Assembly (NCBI GenBank): GCA_035771175.1
Contig: CM069596.1
Span: 8,792,001-8,856,000 of the forward strand
Length of the DNA stretch: 64,000 nucleotides
DNA from: Paratinospora sagittata
Lineage: Eukaryota; Streptophyta; Magnoliopsida; Ranunculales; Menispermaceae
Direction of reading: 5' to 3'
The notes beneath the pieces were generated by a model. That model saw only the letters and a list, made by a program, of their open reading frames with translations. It did no database searches and was not told the DNA's origin. Both the position numbers and the translations under genes were made by a program. Shown in pieces: positions 33,981 through 46,978 of the stretch (positions within the stretch are counted from its first letter, which is position 1; every line of letters starts with the position of its first letter).

Positions 33981-36731
33981 TTGGATATACTATGTTTGGA
34001 TGCCCTTTTGTGAATATAAAAAAATAATCATGCCTATAAATGAAAAAAATCCCGTTATTAAGTATCGACTCGTTTAGACTCGGATCTGTTTTGAAACCCA
34101 ACACTACTTACTCCTCTATTTTCAAATAAGGAAAATTCTAGATATACCTTAATAACCTACTATCTTTACTCATTTGCTAAATTTACCCCATCCTATTATT
34201 TTTATCCACCAATTTTTTTTAAAACACTTAAACTACCCTCACCGCCTACTCCCTCCCAATGTCTTCTTCTCATCAAAACCCTAACCCTACTCCAAAATCA
34301 CCTTCTCTTCCCACTCTCTTCTTCCTCTCTTCAAAAATTAAACCTCTAGCGTTATATCTTCTTTGTCTTCAAAAGATTTGAGCATCTATTGATTTGATTA
34401 GAAATGCATATTCTGACATGTTTTTTAGTTTTCATGCCCTTTATATGTTTTAATGGTGTATTTTTAGAAAGAAAAAAAATTGTCGAAAGCTCGCAAATGG
34501 GGAGAGATTTCAATGATAGGTTAGACCAAACAAGGCCGAACCAAGTGAATCGGTTCAGCCAGACAAGGCCAAACCAAAGACCCAACCGAACCACTTTTTT
34601 TTTACTTTTTTTTGGGGGGTTTTCCTATTCCATTTTCAATTTCAAAACATTTTTAGATACGTTTACGTTTGTTTCGAACTTTTCAACCTAATTTGAGTGA
34701 TGGGCTACTGTTCTCCACCCACTCCCATCATTTGGTGTACTTCCAAATTTGCTAAATGATAGGAAAAATAGGAAAATGATACCCTGCCAACCAAATTGGA
34801 TTGAAAATAACTAAAAAGATTTTCAAGTTAATTGTAGAGTAGGAAAACCCTGGAAAAAAAAGCAAAAAAAAAGAGAGGTTTGGCTAGACATAGGTTCGGT
34901 CGGACCCGGCCGAATCAAACACAGGTTTGTCCACACAAGGCCAAACCAAAGCTTTTAGTTCGACCATGAGGGCTGAACAGGTAGACAATTTTTTAAAAAA
35001 GAAAAAAACATTAAAATAAATTAAAAACTTACCTTTAATTGATGTACATCGTCACCCAAGCTTGATTCTTGTGCCATAATGTTACAAAAATGTGTAAAGT
35101 AGAAAGGAGATTCAAGATGGAAGAAGATGAAGAAGATAATGGTGGTGGATAAGTTTAGTAGATAGGTAGTAGAGAAATAGTAAAACATTTGAAAGTAATG
35201 TCATTTTTGTCAAATGACATGAGGGTAATTTAGGAAATTATTTTTTTAGTTGAGGGTTGCTAGATATACCCCATTAAAACTCTATTTTTACCCACCTACT
35301 AACTTTACTCCACCTAAAATCATACTACTTTCTTTACCCACCAAAAATCTCAAAATAACCCAAAATACCCTTCTTCCCAAACTCTCCCACCAATTCATCT
35401 TCTTCCCCGAAACTCTTAAATTCTAACTGTCACCACTGTTCTTCTTCTCTAAAAATGACCCAAAGCATCTATGCCACCATCACTTTATTTTTCCATCTCC
35501 AAAAATCTCAAACTGCCCTAACTTCAACCACCCATCATCTTCCACTTCCCGACCGAACTTATGTCTTCAGTTCGGTAGGACAAGACCGAATCGAAGACAT
35601 GTTTGATAGGACCCAACCGAACCTACTGCCTTAGGTTTTGTCATGTACTACCGAATCGAAGATAAAAGTTCGGTAGGGTCCCACCGAACCTAGTGTTTTC
35701 AGTGCTTTTTTAGGGATATGTGATTTAAGTTTCTTTTTATGGCTCTACAAGATCTATGGACCCATTTTGTGGCGTTTATGACCTTGAAAACTTTGATTTA
35801 ACACCTCTCAAACTAAAAGAATTGAGATTTTGAATGCCTTCGAATGAGTTTATACTACACTAGAAGCTAACTAAATAGGTTTTAAAACACTTAAAAATCC
35901 TTTAAAAAAGATTTTAACCCTTTCAAAATGATTCTTAAAAAGTTTAACGGAGTATTTGGAAGGACAAAAATGTGAGGAGAAAAGATGAGAATGAAAGAAG
36001 GGGTTAGGGTTTAGGGAAGAAGATAAACATGAAAATGGTGGTGGGGGTGGGGGGGGGGGTGTATTGAGAATTAATTTAATTTTTTCTGGTGGGTAATGAT
36101 AGTGTTTTGGTGGGGTACAAATAGAAACTCCTTTTAATTTTGTAGGGTAAGGATAGTGGTTGAATGGGGTTCAAATTGCAAGCCCTCTTTCAAATATTAT
36201 AACTATTTTATCAATTAAAATTTTAACTTTTGATGGGTATTCCTATAATTACATGTTAAAACTACCCAATCCTATTATGATAATCTTTAAAAAACTAACT
36301 TCTCCTTACCCAAATTCTTCCAAACAGTTGCCAATGAGATCCCCATATCATTCTCAACAGTTTTTTTTTCTTTTTTCTTTTTCTCTCAACAGTTCCCACT
36401 TCTTCCCAACAACCAATAACACAGTTATTTGTTCTTTTTCACTTAAATCTTTGAAATCTTACATTCACTTCCATCTTTAAAATCTTACACCCAGTGCTCT
36501 ACAATGTTTTTAATTTTTTTTTCCTTAAATTTCTTCACCCCTTCATTATTTTAGTTTCCACTCACTTTCTCAAATCCTCAAAACTATTTTTTTTCATAGT
36601 TAATTCACAAAGTCATGTAAGTATATAAATAAGAGATTATAAATTGATTCATTTTCTTTTCATGTTGCGAAAATAGAGATAAAAAGGAAGAAAGAAGGTC
36701 GTGCTATTCAAAAGCAAGAAGAAATCAGGGA
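33981..36731. other. Gene-free stretch with diverged repeats
   Basis: There is no gene here. Two stretches begin with CTAGATATACC (about 34138 and 35262) and contain CCGAACC/GGTTCGGT words. One ends with a reversed copy of the same motif family near 36060-36180 (GGGGTACAAATAGAAAC). These look like old MITE-type repeats, but I could not fix ends or target duplications. A poly-G run (36047-36058) is present. Confidence 0.45.
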
Positions 36732-36741
36732 GATGGACAAC

Positions 36742-37541
36742 GGTCCAATGACATGATTACCCTTCAAAAAAAAAAAAATTTCACAAATGTCATCTACATC
36801 TACATACAAATAATGACTCATTTGCCATATTTTACTGTTCATTGCACAATCAGCACGTCAAACAAGCCCCATATTGGCGTGGAGGTGACATTTTTTTTAA
36901 GTGAAGGGAAGGCGTCTTTTCAAAAGACGCCTTCCCTTCACAATTTTTTTTTTTAACGTGAAGGGAAGACGTCTTTTCAAAAGACTCCTGACTGTGCAAT
37001 TGAAACTTGAGTTTGCTATCAATCTTTTATTTTTTATTTTTTGTCGTCTTATTATCATCTATGAAAATTAACAAACAAATCAAATAAACAATTCAAGAAT
37101 GTTGATTCTTTGCATGCTCAAATCTCAATTAAAAAAAATTAAAAAAAATTAGATAGTCTTTTCAATTAAAAAATCAGATTGATAGCAAACTCAAGTTTCA
37201 ATTGCACAGTCTGGAGTCATGAGATAATTTTTTTTTTTTTGTATAAGGGAAGACGTCTTTTGAAAAGACGCATTCCCTTACACTTGTAAAAATTTTTTTT
37301 TTGAAAGGATGAAAAGACGCCTTCCCTTCACGTTAAAAAAAAAAATTTGTAAAGGGAAGACATCTTTTAAAAAGACGTCTTCCCTTCACTTAAAAAAAAT
37401 GTCACCTCCGCACTAACGTGGCGCTTGTTTGGCGTGCTGACTGTGTAATGAACAGTAAAGTATGGCAAATGAGTCATTATTTGTATGTGGATGACATTTG
37501 TGAATTTTTTTTTTTTCCAAGGATAATCATGTCATTGGGCC
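36742..37541. mobile_element. MULE-like foldback element with long terminal inverted repeats and internal hairpins
   Basis: The 800-bp element is flanked by a 10-bp duplication GATGGACAAC (36732-36741 and 37542-37551), as expected for Mutator-like elements (9-10 bp). The ends are GGTCCAATGACATGATTA at the left and its near-exact complement (TAATCATGTCATTGGGCC) at the right. The inverted arms extend about 280-360 bp inward to TTGATAGCAAACTCAAG. Each arm carries palindromes built from GAAGGGAAG(A/G)CGTCTTTT. The one at 36901-36941 is a perfect 41-nt palindrome with one central base. There is no transposase. Confidence 0.86.
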
Positions 37542-37842
37542 GATGGACAACTCTACTGTCGTGTGCTCATAAACAAGAAAAAGAAGAGAGAAAAAAAAAA
37601 AAACATTTAGGGGGAAATTACACGACACCCTCCATTTTTTTTTTTAGAAGAATCTCTTAAGTTTTTCATTTTGCCCCTTTCTTGTCATGAAATTTGCATC
37701 TCCTTCCCCTTTTTTTGTTTTCTATCCTCTGTTTCTTCTTGGTCTCTTTATTTATTTTTGGTTACCAATGAAGACATCCTATTTGTTTTTTAGATTTCTT
37801 TTATTTTAAATTTTTGTTTGCATAGTCTCTACGATGGTCTCA

Positions 37843-40800
37843 CCTAGAAAGTTTCAGAGATGCAATTGATTCTTGTCAACGATGGGATTTGGGATTCAAA
37901 AGACACCAATACGCATGGAACAACAAAAGACAAGGTGAAGCTCATATTAGAGAAAGGATTGACAAAGATTTTGAAAACTTCCAATGGATGTCTTGTTTTC
38001 CCTCAGCGGTGTGCACTCATCTCAAGTACTACAACTCTGACCACAAACCAATTTTAATCAGTACATTAGCCCATGATGCATGGGAGGCAGTGGTTGGCGG
38101 AAAAAGGCACCATTTTGAATCTCTGTGGATTGAAGAGACTGAAGTGACTAACATCATCTCCTCCATTTGGTCGAACCGAGGACCATCAACATCTAAAGTT
38201 CTTGAGGAGACGAATGAAAGATGCATGAATGCCCTGATGTGCTGGGAAAAGGAGAAGTTTAGAATTATCCCTAAAACGATTGAGCAAATTTGATCAGAGC
38301 TCAACAAGTTTTATGATAGGGCTTGTTCTGCAGATAACTGGAACAATATTAAGAGGCTTGAAGCCAATCTTGAGAAATTCCTAATAAAAGAGGAGAAGTT
38401 TTGGGAACAAAGTTTGGGGATCGAAACACAAAGTATTTCCACTCTAGAGCAAGACAAAGAAAGAAAATTAAGTACATCAAGAGGTTAAAGAATGCTAGAG
38501 ATGATTGGGTGACTGACCGAGGAAAATTGGAAGGTTCTAGAGGATCATTTTCAGCAATTATTCACATTTTCGACACCTTCTACTGAGCGAATTGAACAAT
38601 CTCTAGGAGGCTTACTACAGACAATTCTAGACTCAATGAGGCAACAACTTCTTCAGCCCTTCTTTGAAAGTGAGGTAAAATCTGCATTATTTTCAATGGC
38701 CCTGCTTAAGAGTCTTGGATCAGATGGTTTTTGGACAAAATTTTTACTAGCATTATTGGAATATTGTAGGATCTGATCTTTGTAATATGTGCCTTAACTA
38801 TTTAAATGGTCATGAAAATATATTTGTACTTGACAAGACCTACATTGCATTGATTCCAAAAATTCCTGAACCATCTGGCCCAGGTGACTCTAGGCCTATT
38901 AGTTTATGCAATGTATCATACAAGATAATGGCAAATATGATAGCAAATAGAATGAAAGCCATAATGCCCCATATAATTGTTGAAAACCAAAGTGCCTTCT
39001 TAAAATGGAGACTCATTACTGATAATATCATTTTGGCCTTTGAACACTTGCACCACCTAAAAAACTTAGGACATGGAAGGAAAGGTTATGCGGCAATAAA
39101 ACTTGACATGAGTAAGGCCTATGACCGTGTCGAATGGTCTTTCCTCATGACAATTATGAGGAAAATGGGGTTCCCATCTCAACGGGTGGACTTGATTTAT
39201 AAGTGCATTTCATCTGTCTCATTTTCAGTCATAGTTAACGGCCACTCTCATGGAAACATTGTACCCTCAAGGGGGTTACGAGAAGGTGACCCCCTTATCA
39301 CCATACCTTGTCCTAATATGTGCTGAGGGATTGACCTCAATCTTGAGACAGGCGAAACAGTTAGAAACTCTGGAAGGATTGTCTATAGTTAGGGGTAGCC
39401 CACTGATTTCGCATTTATTATTTGCGGATGACTATTTGATTTTTTGTAGAGAAAATTTTATTAACATCTCAATCCAATCATCACTGCGTACGTATGAGGA
39501 AGTGTCTGGGCAACAAGTCAATCTCTCCAAATGCTCCATTTACTTCAGCCCAAACGTTGATGATGAGACTCGAGGGAACTTTATGAGGCGACTCTCCATT
39601 ACTAAGTGTGTTGTACAATCAAAATATCTGGGTCTGCCATCTTTGGGACAAGGGAACAAAACTCAGCTCTTCCACTTCATTAAGCAGAAAATTTGGCTGA
39701 CCCTCCAACAATGGAAATCGAAGCAATTCTCCATTGAAGGAAGAGAAATCCTCATTAAAGCAGTTGCACAAGCACAAGTTGTCTTCCATATGAGTTGTTT
39801 TAGGATTCCAAAAACCATCTGCAACAAGATAAACTCAATGATTGCAAGGTTTTGGTGGGGCTCAAATGATCAAATGATCAATCTTCAAAAATTCACTATG
39901 TGCATCAAAGAAGTTGGGAGGTCTAGGCTTCAAATCGTTAGAGGCCTTTAGCAAAGCCCTCTTGGCAAAACAAGGATGGCGCCTGGTCAACAACTCTCAG
40001 TCTTTGCTCTCTAGAGTCCTAAAGGAAAAATATTTTCCTCAAACAGATTTTTGGAATGCAATAGTGAGAAGAGGGGCTTCTCAAATATGGCAAAGCATCA
40101 TGTGGGGGAAAGAGATTATGGAAAAAGGTGTTAGATGGAGGATAGGAGACGGGCAGTCAGTACACATGACCAAGGACCCTTGGCTATCAAACCTACCACC
40201 TTCGAGCTAATCACCCCAATTTCTCCTCAAATCAATTGTAAGGTGGCTGAATTCATCCTTCCAAATGGCACATGGGACATAAGGAAACTCCAAGAATCGA
40301 TTCTTCCTTTGGATGTTGAAGAAATCCTTCGAATCCCCATCAGTTAGAGGAGGCCTTGAGACAAACTAATATGGAACTACACAAAGGATGCCATTTATAA
40401 TGTCAAGAGTGGTTATAGACTGTCTATGGATGATGAGTTGCGTGCTGGAAATTCGCAAGGAGACAACAATGTGACTATATGGGATAAAGTATGGAACACT
40501 TCCCTTCCTCCAAAAGTGAAAATTTTCTGTTGGAGACTTATCCAAGATGCATTGCCTACCTCAGTCAACCTATGGAAAAGAAAAATGCTGAAAAGTCCCA
40601 TTTGCGGGATATGTGACGAAGAGATGGAAAATGGTGCCCATGCCATCATGAGGTGTGGGTTAGCAAAAGAAATTTGGAGCTGGAGTGATATTTTAGATGA
40701 AAACATAAACATGTTGAGATCTATAGAATACGGGAACTTCAAAGAGTTCATCCTCAACCAGCCTTGTTCAAAATTGGAGACTTTTATCATCACAGCTTAG

Positions 40801-41417
40801 AGCATTTGGAGCAATAGGAACAAAATCATCTCCGGTGAAAAAGGCCGTCACACTCATCTTATTGCCCACAATGTTATTGGATAAATTTAAAAAGGCATCC
40901 ATGACTCCTCATCATTCAATCAGCTCAAGGGTGAGGAGGTGGATTCCCCCTCATCCCAACACCTTGAAAATGAATGTAAATGCAAGTTTAAATCCAGACC
41001 AAGGAATGATTGGAATTGGGGCAGTTATAAGAGATTCAATGGGGCAAGTAGTTGCAGCTCTGTCACACAGTTTACTGGGCAACTTTTCAGTCTTCATTGC
41101 TAAAGCCCTTGCTGTTAGAACCGATTTATCCTTTGCTCCTTTGCTAGAGAGCTAAGAATTCCATTAGAATGGGTGGAAGGTGATTCTTGTGCATTGATTA
41201 ATGAAATTTTAGCTGAAGCTCATCGCCCAACAAAAGAAGGTAATGCAATTGCAGATTGCATTGGCCAAATAATGTTGTTAAAGCAATCTCAAGAGAGGGG
41301 AACAATGTTGTTTATCGACTTAGTAAATTTCAATTATCACCCCACCCCACTTGTATCTTAGGCTTGTCTTCCTTCTGTTTCTTGAATGTGCAAAAAAAAG
41401 AAAAAGAAAAAGAAAAA
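37843..41417 (+). mobile_element. L1-type LINE, 5'-truncated in the endonuclease, frames broken
   Basis: A 10-bp duplication GATGGTCTCA flanks it (37833-37842 and 41418-41427). It ends with an A-rich tail (41392-41417, AAAAAAAAGAAAAAG…). It opens in the C-terminal part of the endonuclease (HLESFRDAIDSC, YAWNNKRQGEAHIRERIDK, NSDHKPILI). The RT follows from about 38820 to 39950 (DSRPISLCNVSYKI, GYAAIKLDMSKAYDRVEWSF, GLREGDPL, LLFADDYLIF). Next come a zf-RVT region (LPPKVKIFCWRLIQDALP, CGICDEEMENGAHAIMRC) and an RNase H remnant (NVNASLNPDQGMIGIGAVIR). Stops and frameshifts are frequent, so it is inactive. The 5' truncation is typical of target-primed insertion. Confidence 0.92.
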
Positions 41418-43513
41418 GATGGTCTCATCAATCATGTGCTCGGAAGACATCATTTTGAGTTTTTTTTTTCTTTTCAGTTAAATGATTTGTGTGCTAAAAT
41501 AAAATAAAACAATAATGACAAAAAAATCTAGAATAATGAAGAGGTGAAGAAATTTAAAACGTTGTGGAGCACCGAGTGTAACATTTCAAAGATGGAAGTG
41601 AAAGAGAACAAATAAGTATTGGGAAAACGTGTAACTGCTGATTATTGGGAAGATGTGGTAGGTGTTAAGAAAGAAAAAAAAAAAAACTCCTGTTTGTAAT
41701 ATGTGGTTGTGACTGTTGTGTTGTAATCATTATTGACGATGATGAATATAAGTTTTCTATCATGTTGATTGTTGGTATTCCTCTGCATGTTCTTAGAAAT
41801 ATTCTTGGTTATGAGGCATCAAAGCATTGTTCTCTGTTTCATTAAGGGACTGTCAGATCTCAATAACAATTTTAACTTACAGTGCATCTTTTTGTAGCAT
41901 TCACATCAATAATGCAATGCAGTATCTTTTCCCATAGAAAACACATTTCCTCCACTAATGACCAAGAAAATTAGTAGGATGCCAACACCACCATCACAGA
42001 ACAGAATGAGAACAGGTTCAACATTTATGGCAAAAGGAGACGTGGAAAAGGGTCTGTCAGAAGTCTTTCCAAGGAATCCGGCAGAGCATAGTGGTTTTGA
42101 ATTTTCCTAGCACGACCAACAACATTAAAAAAAGCTGCAATAATAACAAGTTACATGTTCTAAGAAGTAAAATTGATGATCAAGCTGCAAGACAGTCTGC
42201 ATCCAGCATTGAGACTTGATTGCCTATAATATAACACGAAGCCAGAAACATTGAGGAATTCGTAGTTGAAATTAGTTCTCTAAGAGAATCTACATAGCAA
42301 GACTAGACAGACAATCTTCTTCTGTTGTCAGAATTTAGAAAAGATGCAAGATTGACGAGTACGGTTATGAAGTGATTAAAAAAAAAGTCATTATCAACAC
42401 ATACGCGATGAAGGGATCCAAGCCAGGGTCGTCGCGTTATGCTTCTTATATTAAGGGGTCCAGCTTCCAGTACAGCTATTTGGAGCTGCCAGCCAGGAGG
42501 ATATGTTCTCAGGAACACCTTTTGGCTTAGCTAAGAATAACCAGAAATGCCCAAATGGGACCATTACAGGAGAACCAGGCATGACCCAAGGCCATCAGTG
42601 GGACAATAAGAAGTTTAAATTTCAATTCAACAGACTGCATGTCATACTTTGTCACATGCTTGTGTGTGCATTCAGTGCTACTGTTAGGTTCCACAGATAA
42701 CGGAGAAGACATACTGGTATCCTCCACATGATGCAAAAAAGCAGTGAAAAATAATCAGGTAGCGGCTATAAGTGACTAAGAATGGATAAAAAGAACATGT
42801 GAAAGCATCCCATTTTGAGATCTGTAAATATAGCCTCAAAAGAGCATCGCCATTTGCCCCAAAAATCATTTAATAGACTGAACTGGAAGCAATGGAATGG
42901 AAGAAAGACATAATCACTTGTGATATAATAAAAGATTTGGCCCTTGATACAATGGAATGGAAGAAGCAAATTCAAGTAGTCAACCTCATGAAGTTGGGAA
43001 ATGCTTTGTTGAGTAGAGTTGAGTGGACTTATTAAAAGGTTCATTTGAAATGACTTTTGCAAACATCACAATTACTATAGTGTTTAAGACAAAAAATGGA
43101 TACAATAATTCTCCATGTGTATATTGATATGCAGATCGAGGATGGTCTTCTACAACCTTTTCAGATTAAAAAGAACAAAACCTTTTGCACAAAAATAGTA
43201 AAACATTATCGATTATTACTATCTTGATGTCCCTAAAAGATTTTTTTTCAAGACTTCTATAAATGTTCAAGTGAATTTGTCAAATTAAGGAAATGAATGG
43301 ATTGAAACATTAGAAGTATATCATTAATATCATAGTCAAAGCAAAGTCGTTTTTAATAAGCATATAAACGCAAGGCATCATCGGAATAGAAATATATGTG
43401 AAGAAAACAATTGTGGTATGAGAAGATCCACATTGGCAAGAATGACTCAAACATAGTGATAAGAATACTGCCTAAAGGGAAACATAAAATATGCAACTAC
43501 ATTGCAAGTTTGT

Positions 43514-43762
43514 GCATGGTGGATCCCTACTCTAAATTTGAGGGGAAGAATTTTTGGGCATCCCTCACAGGTGAGACTCTCAAGTCTCATCTTTAAAATA
43601 AAGGAAAAATGAAAGATAAGATTTTTAGGGCACATAAACACTACAGATTTCTCCCTTTAATCTATCCTTTTTCTTTTATTTTAAAAGATAAGAGTCTCAC
43701 TTATGAGGGATGCCCAAAAAATCTCCCCCTCAAATCTAGACTAGAGAAGGGATCCACCATGC
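43514..43762. repeat. 249-bp inverted repeat (foldback MITE-like)
   Basis: The left arm starts GCATGGTGGATCC and contains TTTTTGGGCATCCCTCA and GTGAGACTCT. The right arm has AGAGTCTCACTTATGAGGGA, GATGCCCAAAAAATC and ends GGATCCACCATGC. The arms are about 100 bp with a ~45-bp loop. I see no clear target duplication. Confidence 0.75.
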
Positions 43763-44118
43763 TTCGATTACTGAATTTGCACGTAGATGAAAGGGGTTAT
43801 TTTCCTGAAACTAGTAATAGAGCTTGACCTAACAATGATATGAACTCAATTTTTGAACAAGAACCTAGAATTGTTGCACTGCCAAGAGTCCTATCAAAAG
43901 GTGAAATGTTAAGACACAATTCAATTCCAAATTGGCCACATTGGTCAAGTAAATGGAGCGGTTTCCCTGAGTTATAAGGACAGATCATTCCACAGAACAG
44001 CTTAAGCTTTTGGGGCTAGATACTTAGTCCTAACAAGAACATTATCCATATAAAAATCCAATAGTTCAATGGTTTGATAAATGGCAAGCAACGTCATTCA
44101 TTAAAGCCATACCCCTAA

Positions 44119-44314
44119 TTTTTCTTTTATTTTTTATTTTCTTTTATAACGTAGTGGTGTCCGAACCTTTGGCCCGACTAATCCACTACGGCCCCTGGCA
44201 TTATCGAGCGGGAGACTACCCCAGTGGCCAACACTGATAGGGTGGAGAGTCGAACTCGTGACCTCGTTTCATGAGACGAGAGCCCCGAGCCACTCAGCCA
44301 ACCCAGTGTTGGTT
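44119..44314 (-). mobile_element. tRNA-derived SINE with A-rich tail
   Basis: A 10-bp duplication ATACCCCTAA flanks it (44109-44118 and 44315-44324). On - it reads a tRNA-like head with box A TGGCTGAGTGGCTC and box B GAGTTCGACTCTCC, then CCGTAGTGGATTAGTCGGGC, and ends in an A-rich tail (AAAAGAAAATAAAAAATAA). It is a SINE and not a tRNA gene because it has the body, tail and duplication. Confidence 0.88.
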
Positions 44315-46134
44315 ATACCCCTAAATTATCTTGAAGCCAAATTGTAAAAGATCTAACTCTTCCATCAAATAATCAAATTCGATTTATTTTTACCCTAGTC
44401 ACAAACTTCAATAAACTAAATGCCAAGGCTTTTCCTAAAATCTTAGAAATTTTAAATTACAGTAATTCCCACACACTGCTAAATAGAATATTCTTGTAAA
44501 ATTCTTCATCTTTGCCTATACACTTTTGTTCCCTCTTTTTTCTTGTAATTTTGAGACTACGTAATCACTTTAAGACAGAAATAGCTAGACATTGCAGTTG
44601 AAGAAAAAGTAACAACATTTGAAGTTTTGAGATCTAGACAGATTTAGTCATTTTGGTACATGGGAGGAAGATGAGGAAAGATATTTTCTCAACATGGACT
44701 GCTCTCCTTCAACAATGATAAACCAGTCCAAGAAGATTTTTCCTTAAATTTAAAAACACAGATTAATTATCTGGACCAGCAGAATGAGGATCTAAAAGGA
44801 AAATGTTTAAAAAGGTTGACCTTTGTGTTGATAAATTCATACTGCAACCAGCAGAATGAGGATCTAGAAGAGTTTAATGAGCCAGACTGCATCAATGATT
44901 GCACGCGACAACCTTGTTGATGTCCTCATGGAAGTAAAGAAGAAAGGAGGCTCTAGATATTGCAAGCCTTCTTTTGTCACAGAAAGTAACACAATCATAC
45001 ATGCATTCTGTAAATTTGGAAAACTAGAACATCTTGTAAGGTAATAAGAACATAAAGAATATGGGACGTAGAACCATAATCCATCTTCCAATACATCAGT
45101 GCTGGGCATGGTAACCAATAAACTTAGCAACCAAAATCAAGAACACAATAGAAAGTAACAAATATCCCCATTAATGATCTTCAAACAGGGATATTGCATG
45201 AGCACGTTCGTTTTCAATAAGATGAACTCATGAAAGCAAGTAATGTAGCTCCTAAATCAATTCAATAAATGGATAGAGCCATAAAACCAAATTGGCAATT
45301 TGATGGATGGTCAGCTTCTATAGGATGTGCCAAGTCCCAAGCTTAAAGTTAAAAGGTTGACAAATAAAGCCTTGGTATTGACGACTTTGTATGAGAAGAA
45401 GTGTAACTAGTTAAAGAAATTGACAAGGGGAATTTATTTCTAAATGCTTCAACAATCTGTTTTATTAGAGTTTTAGTTTTCTGCAATATAAAAAGATATC
45501 AAGTAACTTGTTCACATCTGAAGGCCAATATCTTTCAAAGATGCTGATATCTGATCTCTCCAAGAACCAGTATACGAAAGGAACTCTGAACTCTTGACTA
45601 AATGTGGAGGATGTCTATTGCTTCTCAATCATGTTTCCCAAGTTCTGAAAGAAATTGGAGAAGCAACAAGGGTAAACTACATGTCAATTTGCTGAAACAG
45701 TAAAAAAAAAAAAACCACTTTTGGCAAGAAATGCAAAAAAGACCAACTTATCAAGAGAGAAACAAAGACGAAGATGAAGAGAAGGGGAAATATGCTACAG
45801 TAGGTTTATATTCTTATAAGCTCATGAATTCTATATATCAACGTAAAAAATTATTCTAGTTGGAAACATTCACATCAATCTATATTGTTGGTTTGCATCT
45901 GTACATTACATACCAATTTCAATTTAACTCAATGTCTAGCTTTATTGAAATTATTTATACTGATGAGAAAATACCTTAACTATTCAAATTATGGAACTAC
46001 CTATGTTATCTTCGTCGAATTCATGGACAGTTGGGAAACAAGAAACATAAACAATGTTGACTTACAAGTTCATTTGTAATACAATGATTAAAAACGATGG
46101 TTGCAAATAAGAAAGAGTTATTCAATTTAAAAAG

Positions 46135-46310
46135 TCTCATTGTACTCAACTCAACTACGCTTTTTCCCAACTACATGGGGTCGGCTACATGAATCCGCTT
46201 CCTTTAAAATTTCAGTCATAGATGATATGACGAAGTTTTTCGCTGGTTGCCAGCTACCTAACGCAACCCTCCTTTACTAGGGCTTGGGACTGGTAGTGGC
46301 AGAGTTAAAA
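46135..46310 (-). mobile_element. 3' end of an RTE-type LINE
   Basis: In reverse complement it reads GGATTCATGTAGCCGACCCC, then ATGTAGTTGGGAAAAAGC and a GTTGAGTTGAG tail. This is the conserved terminal part of plant RTE elements, like the copy ending at 21592. No coding part remains. Confidence 0.65.
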
Positions 46311-46734
46311 AGTCTCATTGTTTTCTCTTTAAATAATTTAAGACAAGATAGTCGTTGAACTAAAGAAGATTTTGAAGTTCAATGCCTAGATGTAGCTAGC
46401 AATATAGCTATTGCATTTCACATGTTCATAAGAAAAGGGTATACCTAATGCATGAGACTCTCAATATTGCATGGAGTCTCGGGAAGGGACAATGTATGCT
46501 ATATGTGCTAGTAAAATTCTAAACAATTTTGATTTAGAAAAAGTCTACCCCACTAACATATAATGGAACAAGCCACATAAAAGTTATCTTGCCTCCTAAT
46601 TCACTATATCAAAGACTAAGTCACTTTCACACTTCATTCTAACACAAAATACCACCATTGACCCAACATAGTACTGACAAGCAAATAGGATGTGTCTAAT
46701 ACCTCACTTCAAACACTAAAATGTAGATTCTCCA

Positions 46735-46978
46735 AATAAAGAAAAAAGAAAAGAAAAGAAAAAGACTAATAAGAGACATTGCACTACAATAAGGGGTAAA
46801 AAAGGAAAATAGAAAGATTAAGAAAAAGAACGAATAAAGGGAGAAAATTATAAAAGAAAAAGAAGAAGATGAAGTAAAGGGGAAAAATAACTTTTGTAGA
46901 AAAAATAGAAGAAAAAGTAACAAAAGAGAAGATAGAAAGGAAATTAGAATAAAGAATATATATATATATATATATATT
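46735..46978. repeat. Purine-rich tract and (TA)n microsatellite
   Basis: The + strand of 46735-46955 is almost all A and G (AAAGAAAAGAAAAG words), followed by about 11 TA units (46956-46978). It borders the 3' end of the L1 element on -. Confidence 0.8.

Larger units (their letters stand above)
41428..46734. other. Region without a recognisable gene
   Basis: Apart from a 249-bp inverted repeat, one SINE and one RTE 3' end, I recognise nothing. Two short segments on - look exon-like. One is 42485-42405, flanked by GCAG and GTATGT, open in one frame (starts LQIAVLEAGPLNIRS). The other is 42134-42025, after TTATTGCAG, open to a stop with FFNVVGRARKIQNHYALPDS in one frame. I cannot link them into a gene I know. 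A pair of near-identical 24-bp words (CCAGCAGAATGAGGATCTA) occurs near 44777 and 44850. Confidence 0.3.

Noticed and set aside
44200..44310. Possible tRNA gene on - (TGGCTGAGTGG, GAGTTCGACTC)
   Set aside because: It has a SINE body, A-rich tail and 10-bp duplication, and the acceptor stem does not pair.
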